This document shows positions 28,133-38,696 of a stretch of DNA of 64,000 nucleotides, one piece after another. Origin of the DNA: Acinetobacter equi (GTDB lineage: Bacteria; Pseudomonadota; Gammaproteobacteria; Pseudomonadales; Moraxellaceae); assembly GCF_001307195.1 (NCBI RefSeq), contig NZ_CP012808.1, positions 1,612,001-1,676,000 of the forward strand, in the 5' to 3' direction. The first letter of the stretch is position 1. Every line of letters starts with the position of its first letter. The position numbers were made by a program, and so were the translations under genes. Below the pieces are notes generated by a model. The model did no database searches. It had not been told where the DNA came from and saw only the letters and a list, made by a program, of their open reading frames with translations.

Positions 28133-28605
28133 AAGCATTCTCCCAACCACAATACCGTCCAAAATGGTTGTTGCTGAATAGAAATATTGATGAGGCTATA
28201 GTTAGGATAATCTTCATAAATACGCCATTCTTGGTGATTAAATTTAATTACACCTTGCATATTTTTAGAAATTGTCCAATTAATCTCTTTTAACATTTGA
28301 TTCACTTCCATACGAATCCAACCATCTTTTTGAAAAATTATAAGATTACTTATTGGTGTACCTGCACCAAAAGAAATAAAGTCCGTGTACTGAAGTACAA
28401 AATTATTATTTTTTATTTGATAATGTTCTAGCCAATTTGTTTTTTCAACAGAATGTTTCCATTGTAAATCAAAAGATTGAGATGGAATCTTGCAAATATT
28501 CTGATTGACTTGTACCTGCGTGTAAGATACAGGAAGAAGAAAAGTAAGACCAAAACATAGACCAAATAAAAGTGTAGTGATAACTACACTTTTATGTTTT
28601 ATCAT
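28129..28605 (-). CDS. DUF1850 protein of the TRAP operon
   Basis: 158 residues with an N-terminal signal or membrane segment (VVITTLLFGLCFGLTFLLP). The mature part carries WKHSVEKTNWLEHYQI, typical of DUF1850. This family is repeatedly found between TAXI TRAP genes, and its role is unknown. Here its ends touch both neighbours: its first base is shared with the end of the binding-protein gene and its stop overlaps the permease start, so expression is coupled. Confidence 0.82.
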   Translation of the reverse strand: MIKHKSVVITTLLFGLCFGLTFLLPVSYTQVQVNQNICKIPSQSFDLQWKHSVEKTNWLEHYQIKNNNFVLQYTDFISFGAGTPISNLIIFQKDGWIRMEVNQMLKEINWTISKNMQGVIKFNHQEWRIYEDYPNYSLINISIQQQPFWTVLWLGECL

Positions 28606-29606
28606 TATTTTTTCGCTACTTCATCGTAATAGCGTTTAGCACCAGGATGTAGCGGTGCAACTAAACCATTCTGAGCGTTTTCTAAAGTAATTTCAGTCGC
28701 TGCTTGATGTGAATTGGCTAATGTTTTTAGGCTGTCGAAGAATGTTTTAGTTAGTTTGTAAACATCATCATCAGAGAGGTCGGACTTAACAACTAAAGCA
28801 TTCATAATGGCAGCTGTTGGGATATCTTCTGTATTTCCATAGGTTCCTTTAGGAATAGTCAGGGCTAGAAAATAAGATTGATCTTTAGCAATATCTTTAA
28901 TTTTTTCCGAATTGATAGCAACGAGTTGTAAATCAAAACCTTGTTGTAGTTCCATTAAAGATGAGTTTGGAATACCGCTGGTTAAAAATGCTGCATCAAT
29001 TTTTCCACCTTTTAATGCATCTGCTGCTTCTGCATATCCTAGATAATCAACTTTTACGTCATCATATGTAATGCCAAATCCATTTAATAATGTGCGGGCA
29101 TTTACTTCTACGCCTGAATTTTGAGCACCAACAGCAATACGTTTTCCTTTCAAATCTTCAATATTTTTAATACCCGATTTTTTTGATGCGACAATTTGTA
29201 CATAGTTTGGATAAAGTGCAGCAATTTGCTGAACATTTTCGACTTTACCATTATTAAAAACGCCAGTACCTTTTAATGCATCGGTCAGACTGTCACTCAT
29301 GACAAAAGCCATTTCAACTTTATTTTGCTTAAGTAAGTTTAGATTTTCTACAGAAGCACCTGTTGTTTGGGTTTTAGAATTAACCCCATAAGTTTTATTA
29401 TAAATTTCAGCCAAGCTTGTTCCAATTACATTGTATGGGCCTGAGGCACCACCTGTTGCAATACTAACAAATTTGCTTGAAAGCTTATCTGGAGCTGATG
29501 TGGATGTTGCTGGTTCTTTATTTTGTACCGTTTTATTGTCATTTGAGCATGCATACATACCTGATATTGATAAGCATAAAATTGATAAGGTTAAAAATTT
29601 TGTCAT
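28605..29606 (-). CDS. TAXI family TRAP transporter solute-binding lipoprotein
   Basis: 333 residues. A signal peptide ends at a possible lipobox (GMYAC), making it a lipoprotein. The mature part has VSIATGGASGPYNVIGTSLAEIYN, the TAXI signature, then GKRIAVGAQNSGVEVNARTL and GGKIDAAFLTSGIPNSSL, the ligand-binding blocks. It delivers an unidentified solute, glutamate- or carboxylate-like in studied members, to the fused permease downstream. Confidence 0.9.
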   Translation of the reverse strand: MTKFLTLSILCLSISGMYACSNDNKTVQNKEPATSTSAPDKLSSKFVSIATGGASGPYNVIGTSLAEIYNKTYGVNSKTQTTGASVENLNLLKQNKVEMAFVMSDSLTDALKGTGVFNNGKVENVQQIAALYPNYVQIVASKKSGIKNIEDLKGKRIAVGAQNSGVEVNARTLLNGFGITYDDVKVDYLGYAEAADALKGGKIDAAFLTSGIPNSSLMELQQGFDLQLVAINSEKIKDIAKDQSYFLALTIPKGTYGNTEDIPTAAIMNALVVKSDLSDDDVYKLTKTFFDSLKTLANSHQAATEITLENAQNGLVAPLHPGAKRYYDEVAKK

Positions 29607-29981
29607 AAACTACTCCATAGTTTTTTTATTTTCTCAAGTCATTTGAGTTTGTTCTTTAGCTTTGCTATAAGCTGTTTAAAAAATAACTTATTTAAATACG
29701 CTTGAATATAGTTTTGATATAAAACTTAACAATATAAGTTAGTTAGTTGTTTTTTAATAATAATTTAATTCTAGCTTATTTCTTTTAGTTTTTTTGTTAA
29801 AAGGATTTTTAATTTTAAAGTGACTAATTGGTTTTTTAATGTATTTAATTTGTTAAATATATGAAAATATTGTTAATTTTTATTATTTTTTTTGAAATTA
29901 TATTTCCTCTTACAATTTTTACTTTGCTAAATCATAGAGTGCTCAATTATCCTTCAGTTATTCATAGTTGAGGTCGAATAA
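29607..29981. other. Divergent intergenic region, TRAP operon / LysE family gene
   Basis: About 375 bp of AT-rich DNA between divergent genes. No ORF, hairpin or convincing consensus promoter is visible to me. Confidence 0.4.
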
Positions 29982-30575
29982 ATGATTTCATTATTATTTA
30001 TTGGCTTGGTTATTTCTATTTTATTAACACCTGGTCCAACAAATACATTATTAGCCTCTTCAGGGATTCAGGTTGGGATTCGAAAATCATTTCGTTTAAT
30101 CCCTTCTGAAGCATTTGGTTACATGATTGCAATCTCTATTTGGGGATTTTTGATTGGCAAAGTATCTGCACAATTTCCACTATTACCCACAATTTTAAAA
30201 TTATTTAGTGCCAGTTATATTGTTTTTTTAGCGATTAAACTTTGGCGTACTGCAGATGTTGACGTGAGTTTTAATCAACCTACAATTCGTGCTCGTGAAT
30301 TATTCATTGCAACATTATTGAATCCAAAAGCATTGTTATTTGCTTCTGCTATTTTTCCAGCAATTGTATGGAAAAATATGAATTATTATGTCAGTCATAT
30401 GTTGATATTCTTATTTTTACTTATTCCAATTGCTTTTTTATGGACGTGTATTGGTTCATATTTAGCTTCAAATAAGATTCGTTGGTTAAATCAGTCTAAT
30501 TTGCAAAAAACAGCTTCCATTATTTTATTAAGCTTTTCAGTACCTTTAAGCTACTCTGCTTTATTAAGTTTTTAA
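29982..30575 (+). CDS. LysE/RhtB family exporter
   Basis: 197 residues, six membrane segments. LLTPGPTNTLLASSG near residue 14 is the family signature, followed by FGYMIAISIWGF. LFIATLLNPKALLFASAIFP around 106 is the second conserved block. These proteins export amino acids or related small molecules. The substrate is not predictable. Single gene with its own terminator not clearly seen. Confidence 0.88.
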   Translation: MISLLFIGLVISILLTPGPTNTLLASSGIQVGIRKSFRLIPSEAFGYMIAISIWGFLIGKVSAQFPLLPTILKLFSASYIVFLAIKLWRTADVDVSFNQPTIRARELFIATLLNPKALLFASAIFPAIVWKNMNYYVSHMLIFLFLLIPIAFLWTCIGSYLASNKIRWLNQSNLQKTASIILLSFSVPLSYSALLSF

Positions 30576-30694
30576 TTATCTCACTATTTTATAGGTAGTG
30601 AAATGTAGCGGAAGCAGAGACGCTTATTTTCATTATGTGCGATTTAAGTTAAAGTACGTCGCAGTAAATTATTTAGCACTATTTGGATAATACA

Positions 30695-31264
30695 ATGGCA
30701 ATTAAGTCTGATCGTTGGATTCGTGAAATGAGCGAAAAGCACGGTATGATTGAACCGTATGCAGAGAACCAAGTTCGTTTAGATGAAAATGGTCAAAAAC
30801 TCATTTCTTATGGCGTATCAAGTTACGGTTATGATGTGCGTTGTGCACGTGAGTTTAAAGTATTTACAAATGTTCATTCAGCAATTGTAGATCCGAAAAA
30901 CTTTGATGAAAAATGTTTTGTCGATATTGAAGCTGACGTTTGTATTATTCCACCAAACTCATTTGCTTTAGCTCGTACAGTTGAATATTTCCGTATTCCA
31001 CGTAATGTATTGACAGTATGCTTAGGTAAATCAACTTATGCACGTTGCGGTATTATTGTAAACGTTACTCCGCTTGAGCCAGAGTGGGAAGGTCACGTGA
31101 CTTTAGAATTTTCAAATACAACAAATTTACCAGCATATATTTATGCAGGTGAGGGTGTTGCTCAGATGTTATTCTTCGAATCTGATGAAGTATGTGAAAC
31201 ATCTTATAAAGATCGTGGTGGTAAATACCAAGGTCAACAAGGTGTTACACTTCCGAAAGCTTAA
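30695..31264 (+). CDS. dcd: dCTP deaminase
   Basis: Deaminates dCTP to dUTP for thymidylate supply. 189 residues. The active-site region is [20 protein letters not shown] with the catalytic Glu in [26 protein letters not shown] and [16 protein letters not shown] at the end match the Dcd family. Start ATG 30695 ([12 protein letters not shown]) matches homologues; a TTG four codons earlier is rejected. Confidence 0.97.
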   Translation: MAIKSDRWIREMSEKHGMIEPYAENQVRLDENGQKLISYGVSSYGYDVRCAREFKVFTNVHSAIVDPKNFDEKCFVDIEADVCIIPPNSFALARTVEYFRIPRNVLTVCLGKSTYARCGIIVNVTPLEPEWEGHVTLEFSNTTNLPAYIYAGEGVAQMLFFESDEVCETSYKDRGGKYQGQQGVTLPKA

Positions 31265-31280
31265 TTTTGTAAGCAATAAA

Positions 31281-31310
31281 AAATCCCGCATTACGCGGGA
31301 TTTTTTTATA
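31281..31310. terminator. Bidirectional terminator, dcd / proS
   Basis: The stem AAATCCCGC/GCGGGATTT with a five-base loop is flanked by A and T runs, between converging genes. Confidence 0.9.
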
Positions 31311-31318
31311 TAGTCAAA

Positions 31319-33034
31319 TTATTTAACAATTTTTGCTAGTAATTCTTCTTTACTTAAGTTTACAGACTCAGCATCACGACGGCCTTTATATTCAAAAGTA
31401 CCCGCATCTAAACCTTTTTCACCAATAACAATACGGTGAGGAATACCCGTAAGTTCTAAGTCAGAGAATTTAACACCTGGACGTTCATTACGATCATCAA
31501 GTAATACATCATAACCCGCTGCTTGGAGTTCTTCATAAAGCGCTTCAGCCGCTTCTAAAGTACGAGGTGATTTATGTGCATTCATTGGAACAATCGCAAT
31601 TTCAAAAGGTGCAATTGCTGAAGGCCAGATAATACCTTTTTCATCGTAGTTTTGTTCAATAGCAGAAGCAACTACACGAGTTACGCCAATACCATAACAA
31701 CCCATAGTTACAACAAGTGGTTTGCCATCTTCGCCAAGAACTTTACAGCCTAAAGCTTCTGAGTATTTTTGACCTAATTGGAAAATATGACCGACTTCAA
31801 TACCACGTTTAATTTGAAGTGTACCTTTGCCATCTGGAGAAGGATCACCTTCAACAACATTACGTAAGTCATAAACTTCTGTGAAGTTAGCATCACGTTC
31901 CCAGTTTACGCCTGTAGCATGTTTATCTGCTTCATTTGCACCTGCAACAAAGTCAGAAAGAACAGAAGCTGCACGATCAATAATAACGGTTAAACCTTTT
32001 TCAGTTAAACCTTGTGGACCAATGAAACCAGCAGTTAAACCTAGTTCAGTAATTTGTTCTTCTGTTGCAAATGTAAGTGGAGATGCAATTAAAGGATGTT
32101 TTTCAGCTTTAATTTCATTGAGTTCGTGATCGCCACGTAAGAATAGCGCAACAACAGGTGTTTTACCTTCTTCAGTTACAACACCTTGTACCAATAATGC
32201 TTTTACAGATTGAGCAGGATCTGACTTTAAGAATGCTGAAACATCTGCGATTGTTTTTTGATTTGGAGTATCAACAATTGTTAATGCTTGAGTTGGTGTA
32301 GCACGTTTGCCAACTAAAACAGCTTCAGCCATTTCAATATTTGCTGCATAATCAGATTCTGTAGAGAATGCGATATCATCTTCACCACTTGATGCCAATA
32401 CATGGAATTCATGTGAACCTGAACCACCAATAGAACCAGTATCTGCTTGTACTGGACGGAAATTCAAACCTAAACGTGTGAAAATTTTGCAGTATGCATC
32501 GTACATAATGTCATACGTTTCTTGTAAAGATTCTTGATTCACATGGAATGAATAAGCATCTTTCATAATGAATTCACGTGAACGCATTACACCAAAACGT
32601 GGACGAATTTCATCACGGAATTTAGTTTGAACTTGATAGAAGTTCGCAGGAAGTTGTTTATAACTTTTGAGTTCCGTACGTGCTAAATCTGTAATCACTT
32701 CTTCATGCGTTGGTCCAAGCACGAAATCATTCATATGACGATCTTTAAATCGAAGTAATTCAGGGCCGTATTGAACATAACGACCAGACTCTTCCCATAA
32801 TGAAGCAGGTTGAGTAACAGGCATAAGTACTTCAAGTGAGCCTGCGCGGTTCATTTCTTCACGCACAATCGCTTCAACTTTATTTAATACGCGAACGCCC
32901 ATTGGTAACCAAGTATATAAACCTGAAGCCAATTTACGAATCATCCCCGCACGTAACATGAGCTGGTGTGAGATTACTTCAGCATCATTTGGGGTTTCTC
33001 TTAACGTTGCAAATAAAAAGCGACTCGCGCGCAT
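31319..33034 (-). CDS. proS: Prolyl-tRNA synthetase
   Basis: Class II synthetase of the bacterial type, 571 residues. Motif 1 region starts [40 protein letters not shown] and [20 protein letters not shown] form motif 2. An editing (INS) domain fills about 225-400 ([18 protein letters not shown] onward). Motif 3 is [17 protein letters not shown]. The anticodon-binding domain ends the protein. Complete. Confidence 0.98.
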   Translation of the reverse strand: MRASRFLFATLRETPNDAEVISHQLMLRAGMIRKLASGLYTWLPMGVRVLNKVEAIVREEMNRAGSLEVLMPVTQPASLWEESGRYVQYGPELLRFKDRHMNDFVLGPTHEEVITDLARTELKSYKQLPANFYQVQTKFRDEIRPRFGVMRSREFIMKDAYSFHVNQESLQETYDIMYDAYCKIFTRLGLNFRPVQADTGSIGGSGSHEFHVLASSGEDDIAFSTESDYAANIEMAEAVLVGKRATPTQALTIVDTPNQKTIADVSAFLKSDPAQSVKALLVQGVVTEEGKTPVVALFLRGDHELNEIKAEKHPLIASPLTFATEEQITELGLTAGFIGPQGLTEKGLTVIIDRAASVLSDFVAGANEADKHATGVNWERDANFTEVYDLRNVVEGDPSPDGKGTLQIKRGIEVGHIFQLGQKYSEALGCKVLGEDGKPLVVTMGCYGIGVTRVVASAIEQNYDEKGIIWPSAIAPFEIAIVPMNAHKSPRTLEAAEALYEELQAAGYDVLLDDRNERPGVKFSDLELTGIPHRIVIGEKGLDAGTFEYKGRRDAESVNLSKEELLAKIVK

Positions 33035-33197
33035 GGAAACTGTCCTAATATGAATTTCGTTAAAGTGAGTGATTATACAATAAAATTAAGCGTAGCATTG
33101 AACATCAATTTGAAGACATGAATTAATCTAATATAAAATGCAGAATAAAATTTTTATTGAAAGCTGTATGAATTAAACAAGTGCTACTGAAAGTACC

Positions 33198-33817
33198 TTA
33201 TTCATTTTTTTGTAAACGAAAAATAAGTTGATTGTATTCAAGATTTGTATTGTGATAAGTGTCTTTAAGATGAATGATATTCTGTTTGACTTGAGTAATG
33301 TTATATGAGTTTTGCTGAAGTTTTACTTTGATATTATTTAATATTTTGTGATCAGCACGAATTAATTTCATTTCTTCATTTAATAAAATTTTTCGTTCAT
33401 TTTGTAAGGTCTCTAGCTGTTTCTTTTGAAAGCTCACTTGCTTTTTTAGTGTTGCTAAAGCTGTTTCTTTTTTTGAATTGCATTTTGACTTGTCATATAT
33501 GCTTGTTTTAACCGAGCATCATCTTTCTTTTGCTTAATAGCATTTTGAAGACTTTTTTCATCTAGCAGGCTTTTTTCTACATTAAATGCAGAATGTTTCT
33601 GTATTACCTGCATGTTTTGATTGAGTGCTTCATAGCCATAATAAATATGGTTAGCTGTAATATTTGTACTTATATTTGCAACTCCATTTTTATCATAATA
33701 ACGATATATGATTTCTGAAGATGTTTTTTGAGAAGTTTTAGCCAAGACTAAATTTGAGTGGACTGATAGTATAAAAAAGAAAAATATCTTTATTTTTTTG
33801 ATACTGTAAAAGTTCAT
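33198..33817 (-). pseudogene. DUF4124 exported protein split by a frameshift in an A7 tract
   Basis: Two minus-strand frames make one gene. The first (33817 to 33455) has a signal peptide ending VLA and a DUF4124-like start (YRYYDKNGVANISTNIT), then HIYYGYEALNQNMQV, and stops just after QNAIQKKKQL. The second frame carries on the coiled-coil C-terminus (SFQKKQLETLQNERKI through YNQLIFRLQKNE). Seven A (complement of 468-474 past 33000) lie at the junction. Eight A would read NAIQKKETALATLKKQVSFQ without a break, matching the heptad pattern of related Acinetobacter proteins as I remember them. Good ribosome site (AGGGG) before the ATG. Real mutation, slippage site, or sequence error are all possible. 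Confidence 0.75.
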
Positions 33818-34091
33818 ATTTAAGCCCCTAAGTAATTCTAAAATATAGTTTTATATTGTTGTTTTAGTTTATGTTATAGTAAATAAATCCTGTAAGAAAA
33901 AAAATGTATTTTAATTTATATTTAATTTTCTAAATCTTTGAAATAAAAAATATTTTTTTTGTAATTATTGTAGGTTTTTGCTGAACTCTATATCCATATA
34001 ATATTTATGGGATTTGATGTATGATATAGATACTGCTTAAAAATGTTTAAAAAACTCATTTGTTTAAGTGAAATGAGAAAGGTAAAAATAA

Positions 34092-34475
34092 ATGAGCGAA
34101 GTTTTAAAAAATTTAAAAGTTCTAGTAGTTGATCATTCACATATTATTAGACGTACAACAGAGACATTTTTGCAAAGAGAGGGGTGCGTTATTCAAACAA
34201 TGGAAGATGGCTTTGAATCTTTAGCTCATTTATCTACATTTAATCCAGATATCATATTAATTGACGTGATGCTTGAAAGATTAAATGGTTACCAAGTTTG
34301 CGCATTAATTAAAAATACAAAAGATTTTCAAAATACGCCTATTATTATGTTGTCTACACAAGATAGTTTGTTTGATCAAGCGAAAGGACAAGTGGTTGGT
34401 GCGAATGCGAGCTTGATGAAACCATTTAGTAAAGATGAACTATTAAATGCAATTCGTCAACATATAAAGGTATAA
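34092..34475 (+). CDS. pilG: PilG-like twitching-motility response regulator with altered acidic pocket
   Basis: 127-residue single receiver domain. The phosphoacceptor Asp (about 58) in IILIDVML, Ser (about 88) in MLSTQDS and Lys (about 110) in SLMKPF are present, and IRRTTETFLQREGC plus GYQVCALIKN are PilG-like. The acidic pair that holds Mg2+ is normally Asp-Asp (DDS). Here it reads Asp-His (VVDHSHIIRR), which may weaken phosphorylation. PilG acts with PilH downstream of the Chp chemosensory system that controls type IV pilus extension. Followed after 25 bp by pilH. Confidence 0.82.
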   Translation: MSEVLKNLKVLVVDHSHIIRRTTETFLQREGCVIQTMEDGFESLAHLSTFNPDIILIDVMLERLNGYQVCALIKNTKDFQNTPIIMLSTQDSLFDQAKGQVVGANASLMKPFSKDELLNAIRQHIKV

Positions 34476-34500
34476 TTGAAGTGTAGCTTTGGGGAAAATA

Positions 34501-34869
34501 ATGGCTAGAATTTTAATTGTAGATGATTCACCAACTGAAACATTTCGGTTTAAAGAAATTTTAAATCAGCATGGTTTTGATGTTATTGAAGCGACGAATG
34601 GTGCTGATGGTGTCACAATGGCACAAGCAGAATTACCAGATTTAGTTCTTATGGATGTTGTGATGCCAGGTGTAAATGGTTTTCAGGCAACACGCCAACT
34701 TTCTCGTGATGATGTAACTAAGCATATTCCGATTGTTATTGTGAGTACCAAAGATCAAGAAACTGATCGTGCATGGGGAAAACTTCAAGGTGCTTGCGAT
34801 TATTTAACAAAACCAATTGATGAAAACTTATTAATTCAAACTGTAAAACATTATTTAAATGAGAAATAA
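34501..34869 (+). CDS. pilH: PilH-like twitching-motility response regulator
   Basis: 122-residue receiver domain with a complete pocket: Asp-Asp in LIVDDSPTET, phosphoacceptor in LVLMDVVMPG, Thr/Ser in IVSTKDQETDR and Lys in YLTKPID. The start is ATG 34501 with GGGG just upstream; an in-frame earlier start is not needed. In Acinetobacter and Pseudomonas, pilG and pilH usually precede pilI, pilJ and chpA. Here a terminator follows at once and then dapE, so the rest of the Chp cluster is elsewhere or lost. Confidence 0.85.
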   Translation: MARILIVDDSPTETFRFKEILNQHGFDVIEATNGADGVTMAQAELPDLVLMDVVMPGVNGFQATRQLSRDDVTKHIPIVIVSTKDQETDRAWGKLQGACDYLTKPIDENLLIQTVKHYLNEK

Positions 34870-34890
34870 GTTCATTTCATTTTATATAAA

Positions 34891-34918
34891 AAAGGAACTC
34901 TATTGAGTTCCTTTTTTT
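34891..34918. terminator. Terminator between pilH and dapE
   Basis: The stem AAGGAACTC/GAGTTCCTT with a four-base loop lies between an A run and a T run and serves both converging genes. Confidence 0.9.
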
Positions 34919-34920
34919 AC

Positions 34921-36063
<1,143 letters not shown>

Positions 36064-36126
36064 TCATGTCTAAAAAGTCACCCTATAATAGGCGAAACTC
36101 TAAAATAAGGGGAGTTCCAAATGAAA

Positions 36127-36153
36127 AAAACCTTATCTAAGATAAGGTTTTTA
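36127..36153 (-). terminator. Terminator after the entericidin-like gene
   Basis: The stem AAAACCTTATC/GATAAGGTTTT with a three-base loop is flanked by A and T runs. Confidence 0.8.
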
Positions 36154-36171
36154 AGAGGGGGCTTTTAGATA

Positions 36172-36321
36172 TTATTTATTTTTAATTTCATTGGACGTTT
36201 TTTCAGCAGTATCTGTGACAACGCTTCCAACTTTAGAAACATCTTGTCCAACGCCTTTAACAGTATTACATCCAACTAATACAAAACTTAGTGCCAAAGC
36301 AGAAAATAGAACTTTTTTCAT
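36172..36321 (-). CDS. Entericidin-like small lipoprotein
   Basis: 49-residue ORF found by eye. MKKVLFSALALSFVLVGC is a lipoprotein signal with the lipobox LVGC. The mature 32 residues (CNTVKGVGQDVSKVGSVV...) match the entericidin A/B family pattern of N-T-x-G-x-G-x-D and a Lys-rich end. Entericidins are small envelope lipoproteins, known in E. coli as a toxin/antidote pair under stress control. Only one copy is seen here. AAGGG box seven to eight bases before the ATG. Confidence 0.85.
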   Translation of the reverse strand: MKKVLFSALALSFVLVGCNTVKGVGQDVSKVGSVVTDTAEKTSNEIKNK

Positions 36322-36446
36322 TAATATCACCCTTTTGATTTACTAAAATAAATATCCTTCAATTTCAGACTAAAAGAAAATAACCGTGATAAGTGTATAA
36401 AGTTTGTTCTATTCAGTAAGAGAATGTATTTATACAAGAAGATAGT

Positions 36447-37304
36447 TTAGATTAAATAGGGTAATGACGGTGATCTATACATATAATAATGAGAGGAGTC
36501 TGAATTAAAATATAATCCATCTGTCCACCATTTATTATGAGAAGAACTTGCATTATTGTGAGGGCATAACCATTCATGTCGGCTTAGGCGATGATGTTTT
36601 TTTGCATGTTTAGGAAAACATGTTCCCCAATTTCCTAAACGACGATCTAGATTGATCCATGTAGGTATTTCTAATGAGTTCTGATACAAAGGTAAATAAA
36701 GTTGACCTTTGATTACGGCAAATTTCTCATTAATTTCTAAATCTAATACATGAGAAAATTGGAATTGTTTTTGAGAGAAATGATACATCTTTTTAAATAA
36801 TGTATCACTACGATTAAGTCCATACCAATTTTTTAGTGTTAAATCACTTTCCCCTAAATAATATTTTAAAGCGACTTCCCAATGTTCAATTTGATTGTTC
36901 TCAGTATTCTTAACAACAAAGTCTAATTCACCAACAGTTTTAGGTCCCTGAATGATCTGTAAACCATGTGCCAATACTTCATAAGGGTGATAATTTGAAT
37001 CGAGTAACCAAAACCAAATGAGCATTTCAAAGCGTAGCCCTAAACGTGTACTTTTAAGCTTGTTTAAAAAGTTTTGTAATTCATTAGGATTTTGATCTAA
37101 AAACTCTAAACGAGGCTTGTATTGTGTGTAAAAATTTTGCCATTTTTGACTGTCATGTAATTGAAATGGGTAAAAGACTTCAAGTTCTTGTGGAATTTTC
37201 TGAATAATATTTGGACTGAGTAAGGCAAAAGCAAGTTGCCTAACAACTGGCGTTTTATAAAATAACCAATATTCATTTTGTATGTTGTTTAACAGAGAAG
37301 ACAT
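36447..37304 (-). CDS. DUF1853 family protein
   Basis: 285 residues, soluble. Matches DUF1853 by LGLRFEMLIWFWLLDSNYH, the TVGELDFVVKN segment and IEHWEVALKYYL. The pattern Glu-Leu-Asp followed by Glu-x-Ala-x-Lys resembles the PD-(D/E)xK nuclease core, so a nuclease fold is possible but unproven. Function unknown. Divergent from the YbaN-like gene. Confidence 0.78.
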   Translation of the reverse strand: MSSLLNNIQNEYWLFYKTPVVRQLAFALLSPNIIQKIPQELEVFYPFQLHDSQKWQNFYTQYKPRLEFLDQNPNELQNFLNKLKSTRLGLRFEMLIWFWLLDSNYHPYEVLAHGLQIIQGPKTVGELDFVVKNTENNQIEHWEVALKYYLGESDLTLKNWYGLNRSDTLFKKMYHFSQKQFQFSHVLDLEINEKFAVIKGQLYLPLYQNSLEIPTWINLDRRLGNWGTCFPKHAKKHHRLSRHEWLCPHNNASSSHNKWWTDGLYFNSDSSHYYMYRSPSLPYLI

Positions 37305-37390
37305 GGCTTAAGCACATTTAATAGATAAATTGATGAGATTGGCGACTAAAACAATTTATACTACAAAATAACTATTTATAGGAAAATTAT

Positions 37391-37756
37391 ATGAAAACGT
37401 TGTTTTGGCGGGCTTTAGTTGTGATATTTGTCACATTAGGCTTTATTGGTGCATTGCTTCCAGGTATGCCAACAACTGTATTCTTAATTTTAGCTGCATG
37501 GGCTGCTTCAAAAGGATGGCCACAAGTAGATGAGTGGTTAATGCAACATCCAAAATATGGACCGACACTTAAAGCTTGGCGAGAGCATGGAACTGTTCCT
37601 AGAAAAGCGAAATGGGTTGCTAGTATTATGATGCTCATTAGTGGAATAATAATGGTATTTACAAATGCACCATTGGCCGTCAAAATTTTTACGGATGTAA
37701 CAATGTTGATTGTCGCAATTTGGCTTTGGTTGCGTCCAGAGCCTAAACATAATTAA
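37391..37756 (+). CDS. YbaN family (DUF454) inner-membrane protein
   Basis: 121 residues. The family motif is LGFIGALLPGMPTTVFLILAAWA near the N-terminus (two membrane segments), then HPKYGPTLKAWREHGTVPRKAK on the cytosolic side, then two more membrane segments and WLWLRPEP at the end. Role unknown. Followed 11 bp later by the YkuD gene, likely co-transcribed. Confidence 0.87.
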   Translation: MKTLFWRALVVIFVTLGFIGALLPGMPTTVFLILAAWAASKGWPQVDEWLMQHPKYGPTLKAWREHGTVPRKAKWVASIMMLISGIIMVFTNAPLAVKIFTDVTMLIVAIWLWLRPEPKHN

Positions 37757-37767
37757 AAAGGTATGCT

Positions 37768-38280
37768 ATGAAATACACATTAAATCAAGCCGATATTTTA
37801 GTAGATCTAGCAGAGCAAACTTTATTTTTACCAAAACATAACAAGCTCTATATTATTTCTACAGGGAAAAATGGCATTGGAGAGTTTGAAAATAGTGGTA
37901 AAACTCCAAGGGGATGGCATAAAGTTGCATTAAAATTTGGTCATAATGCACCTAAAAATACAGTATTTATAGCAAGACAAGAAACGGGTGAAATTTATTC
38001 ACAAGATTTAGCTGAAGAATTTCCAGAACGTGATTGGATTTTATCTAGAATATTATGGTTAAGTGGGTTGGAGCCTAATTTTAATTCAGGTACAGGTTGC
38101 GATACATTTAATAGATATATTTATATACATGGCACTCCTGATACTGAGCCTATGGGTATTCCTATGTCACATGGATGTATTCGAATGAAAAATACCGATA
38201 TTATTGAATTATTTGATCTGATTCCTGAAGAATCTCTAGTTTATATTTCTGAAAAAAGTCTTGTAAAAGTATTCGAGTAA
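37768..38280 (+). CDS. elsL: Cytoplasmic YkuD-fold L,D-transpeptidase/carboxypeptidase
   Basis: 170 residues covering a YkuD domain with the catalytic motif IHGTPD...MSHGCIRMKNTD (His and Cys present). There is no signal peptide or membrane segment, so the enzyme is expected in the cytoplasm. This fits the Acinetobacter ElsL/LdtK group, which trims recycled muropeptides as an L,D-carboxypeptidase rather than cross-linking the wall. That assignment rests on fold, length and missing leader; a periplasmic transpeptidase is less likely. Confidence 0.7.
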   Translation: MKYTLNQADILVDLAEQTLFLPKHNKLYIISTGKNGIGEFENSGKTPRGWHKVALKFGHNAPKNTVFIARQETGEIYSQDLAEEFPERDWILSRILWLSGLEPNFNSGTGCDTFNRYIYIHGTPDTEPMGIPMSHGCIRMKNTDIIELFDLIPEESLVYISEKSLVKVFE

Positions 38281-38541
38281 AATTTTAAATGTATAAAATG
38301 AATAATTAAAATATAAAATTATAGAAATACAGTGTTTTTTGTACAATGTAATATGTCTTTTAGAGCATTAAAAAAATTGTAGACTACAGAATTTTTTAAT
38401 TTTTTTATGGAAATGGAACTTTAAAAATACAAAATATAAAATATATTGGTCACTAACATGTGAAATTTGCATATTTTTATAGCAAATAACCTATTTTTTA
38501 ATCATTCGATAAGGAAAAGTTAAAAACAAGTAGAAAAGCGT
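38281..38541. other. AT-rich spacer before the tRNA array
   Basis: About 260 bp with long A and T runs, rich in upstream-element-like sequence for the strong tRNA promoter that follows. No gene is seen. Confidence 0.4.
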
Positions 38542-38569
38542 TTGACAGGTTCACAGGATTCTCTATAAT
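38542..38569 (+). promoter_or_regulatory. Promoter of the tRNA-Val/Asp array
   Basis: Consensus TTGACA (38542-38547) and TATAAT (38564-38569) are separated by 16 bp, about 28 bp before the first tRNA. The AT-rich upstream DNA could act as an UP element. Confidence 0.85.
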
Positions 38570-38596
38570 GCACCTCACAAACGATGAAGACGTTGA

Positions 38597-38672
38597 GGGC
38601 GCTTAGCTCAGTTGGTAGAGCGTCTGCCTTACAAGCAGAATGTCGGCGGTTCGATCCCGTCAGCGCCCACCA
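38597..38672 (+). tRNA. tRNA-Val (TAC), copy 1
   Basis: Cloverleaf with acceptor GGGCGCT/AGCGCCC, anticodon loop CTTACAA (anticodon TAC), T-arm GGTTCGATCC and an encoded CCA. 76 nt. Confidence 0.96.
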
Positions 38673-38696
38673 AGCCTTTACGTTAAGATTTATAGT

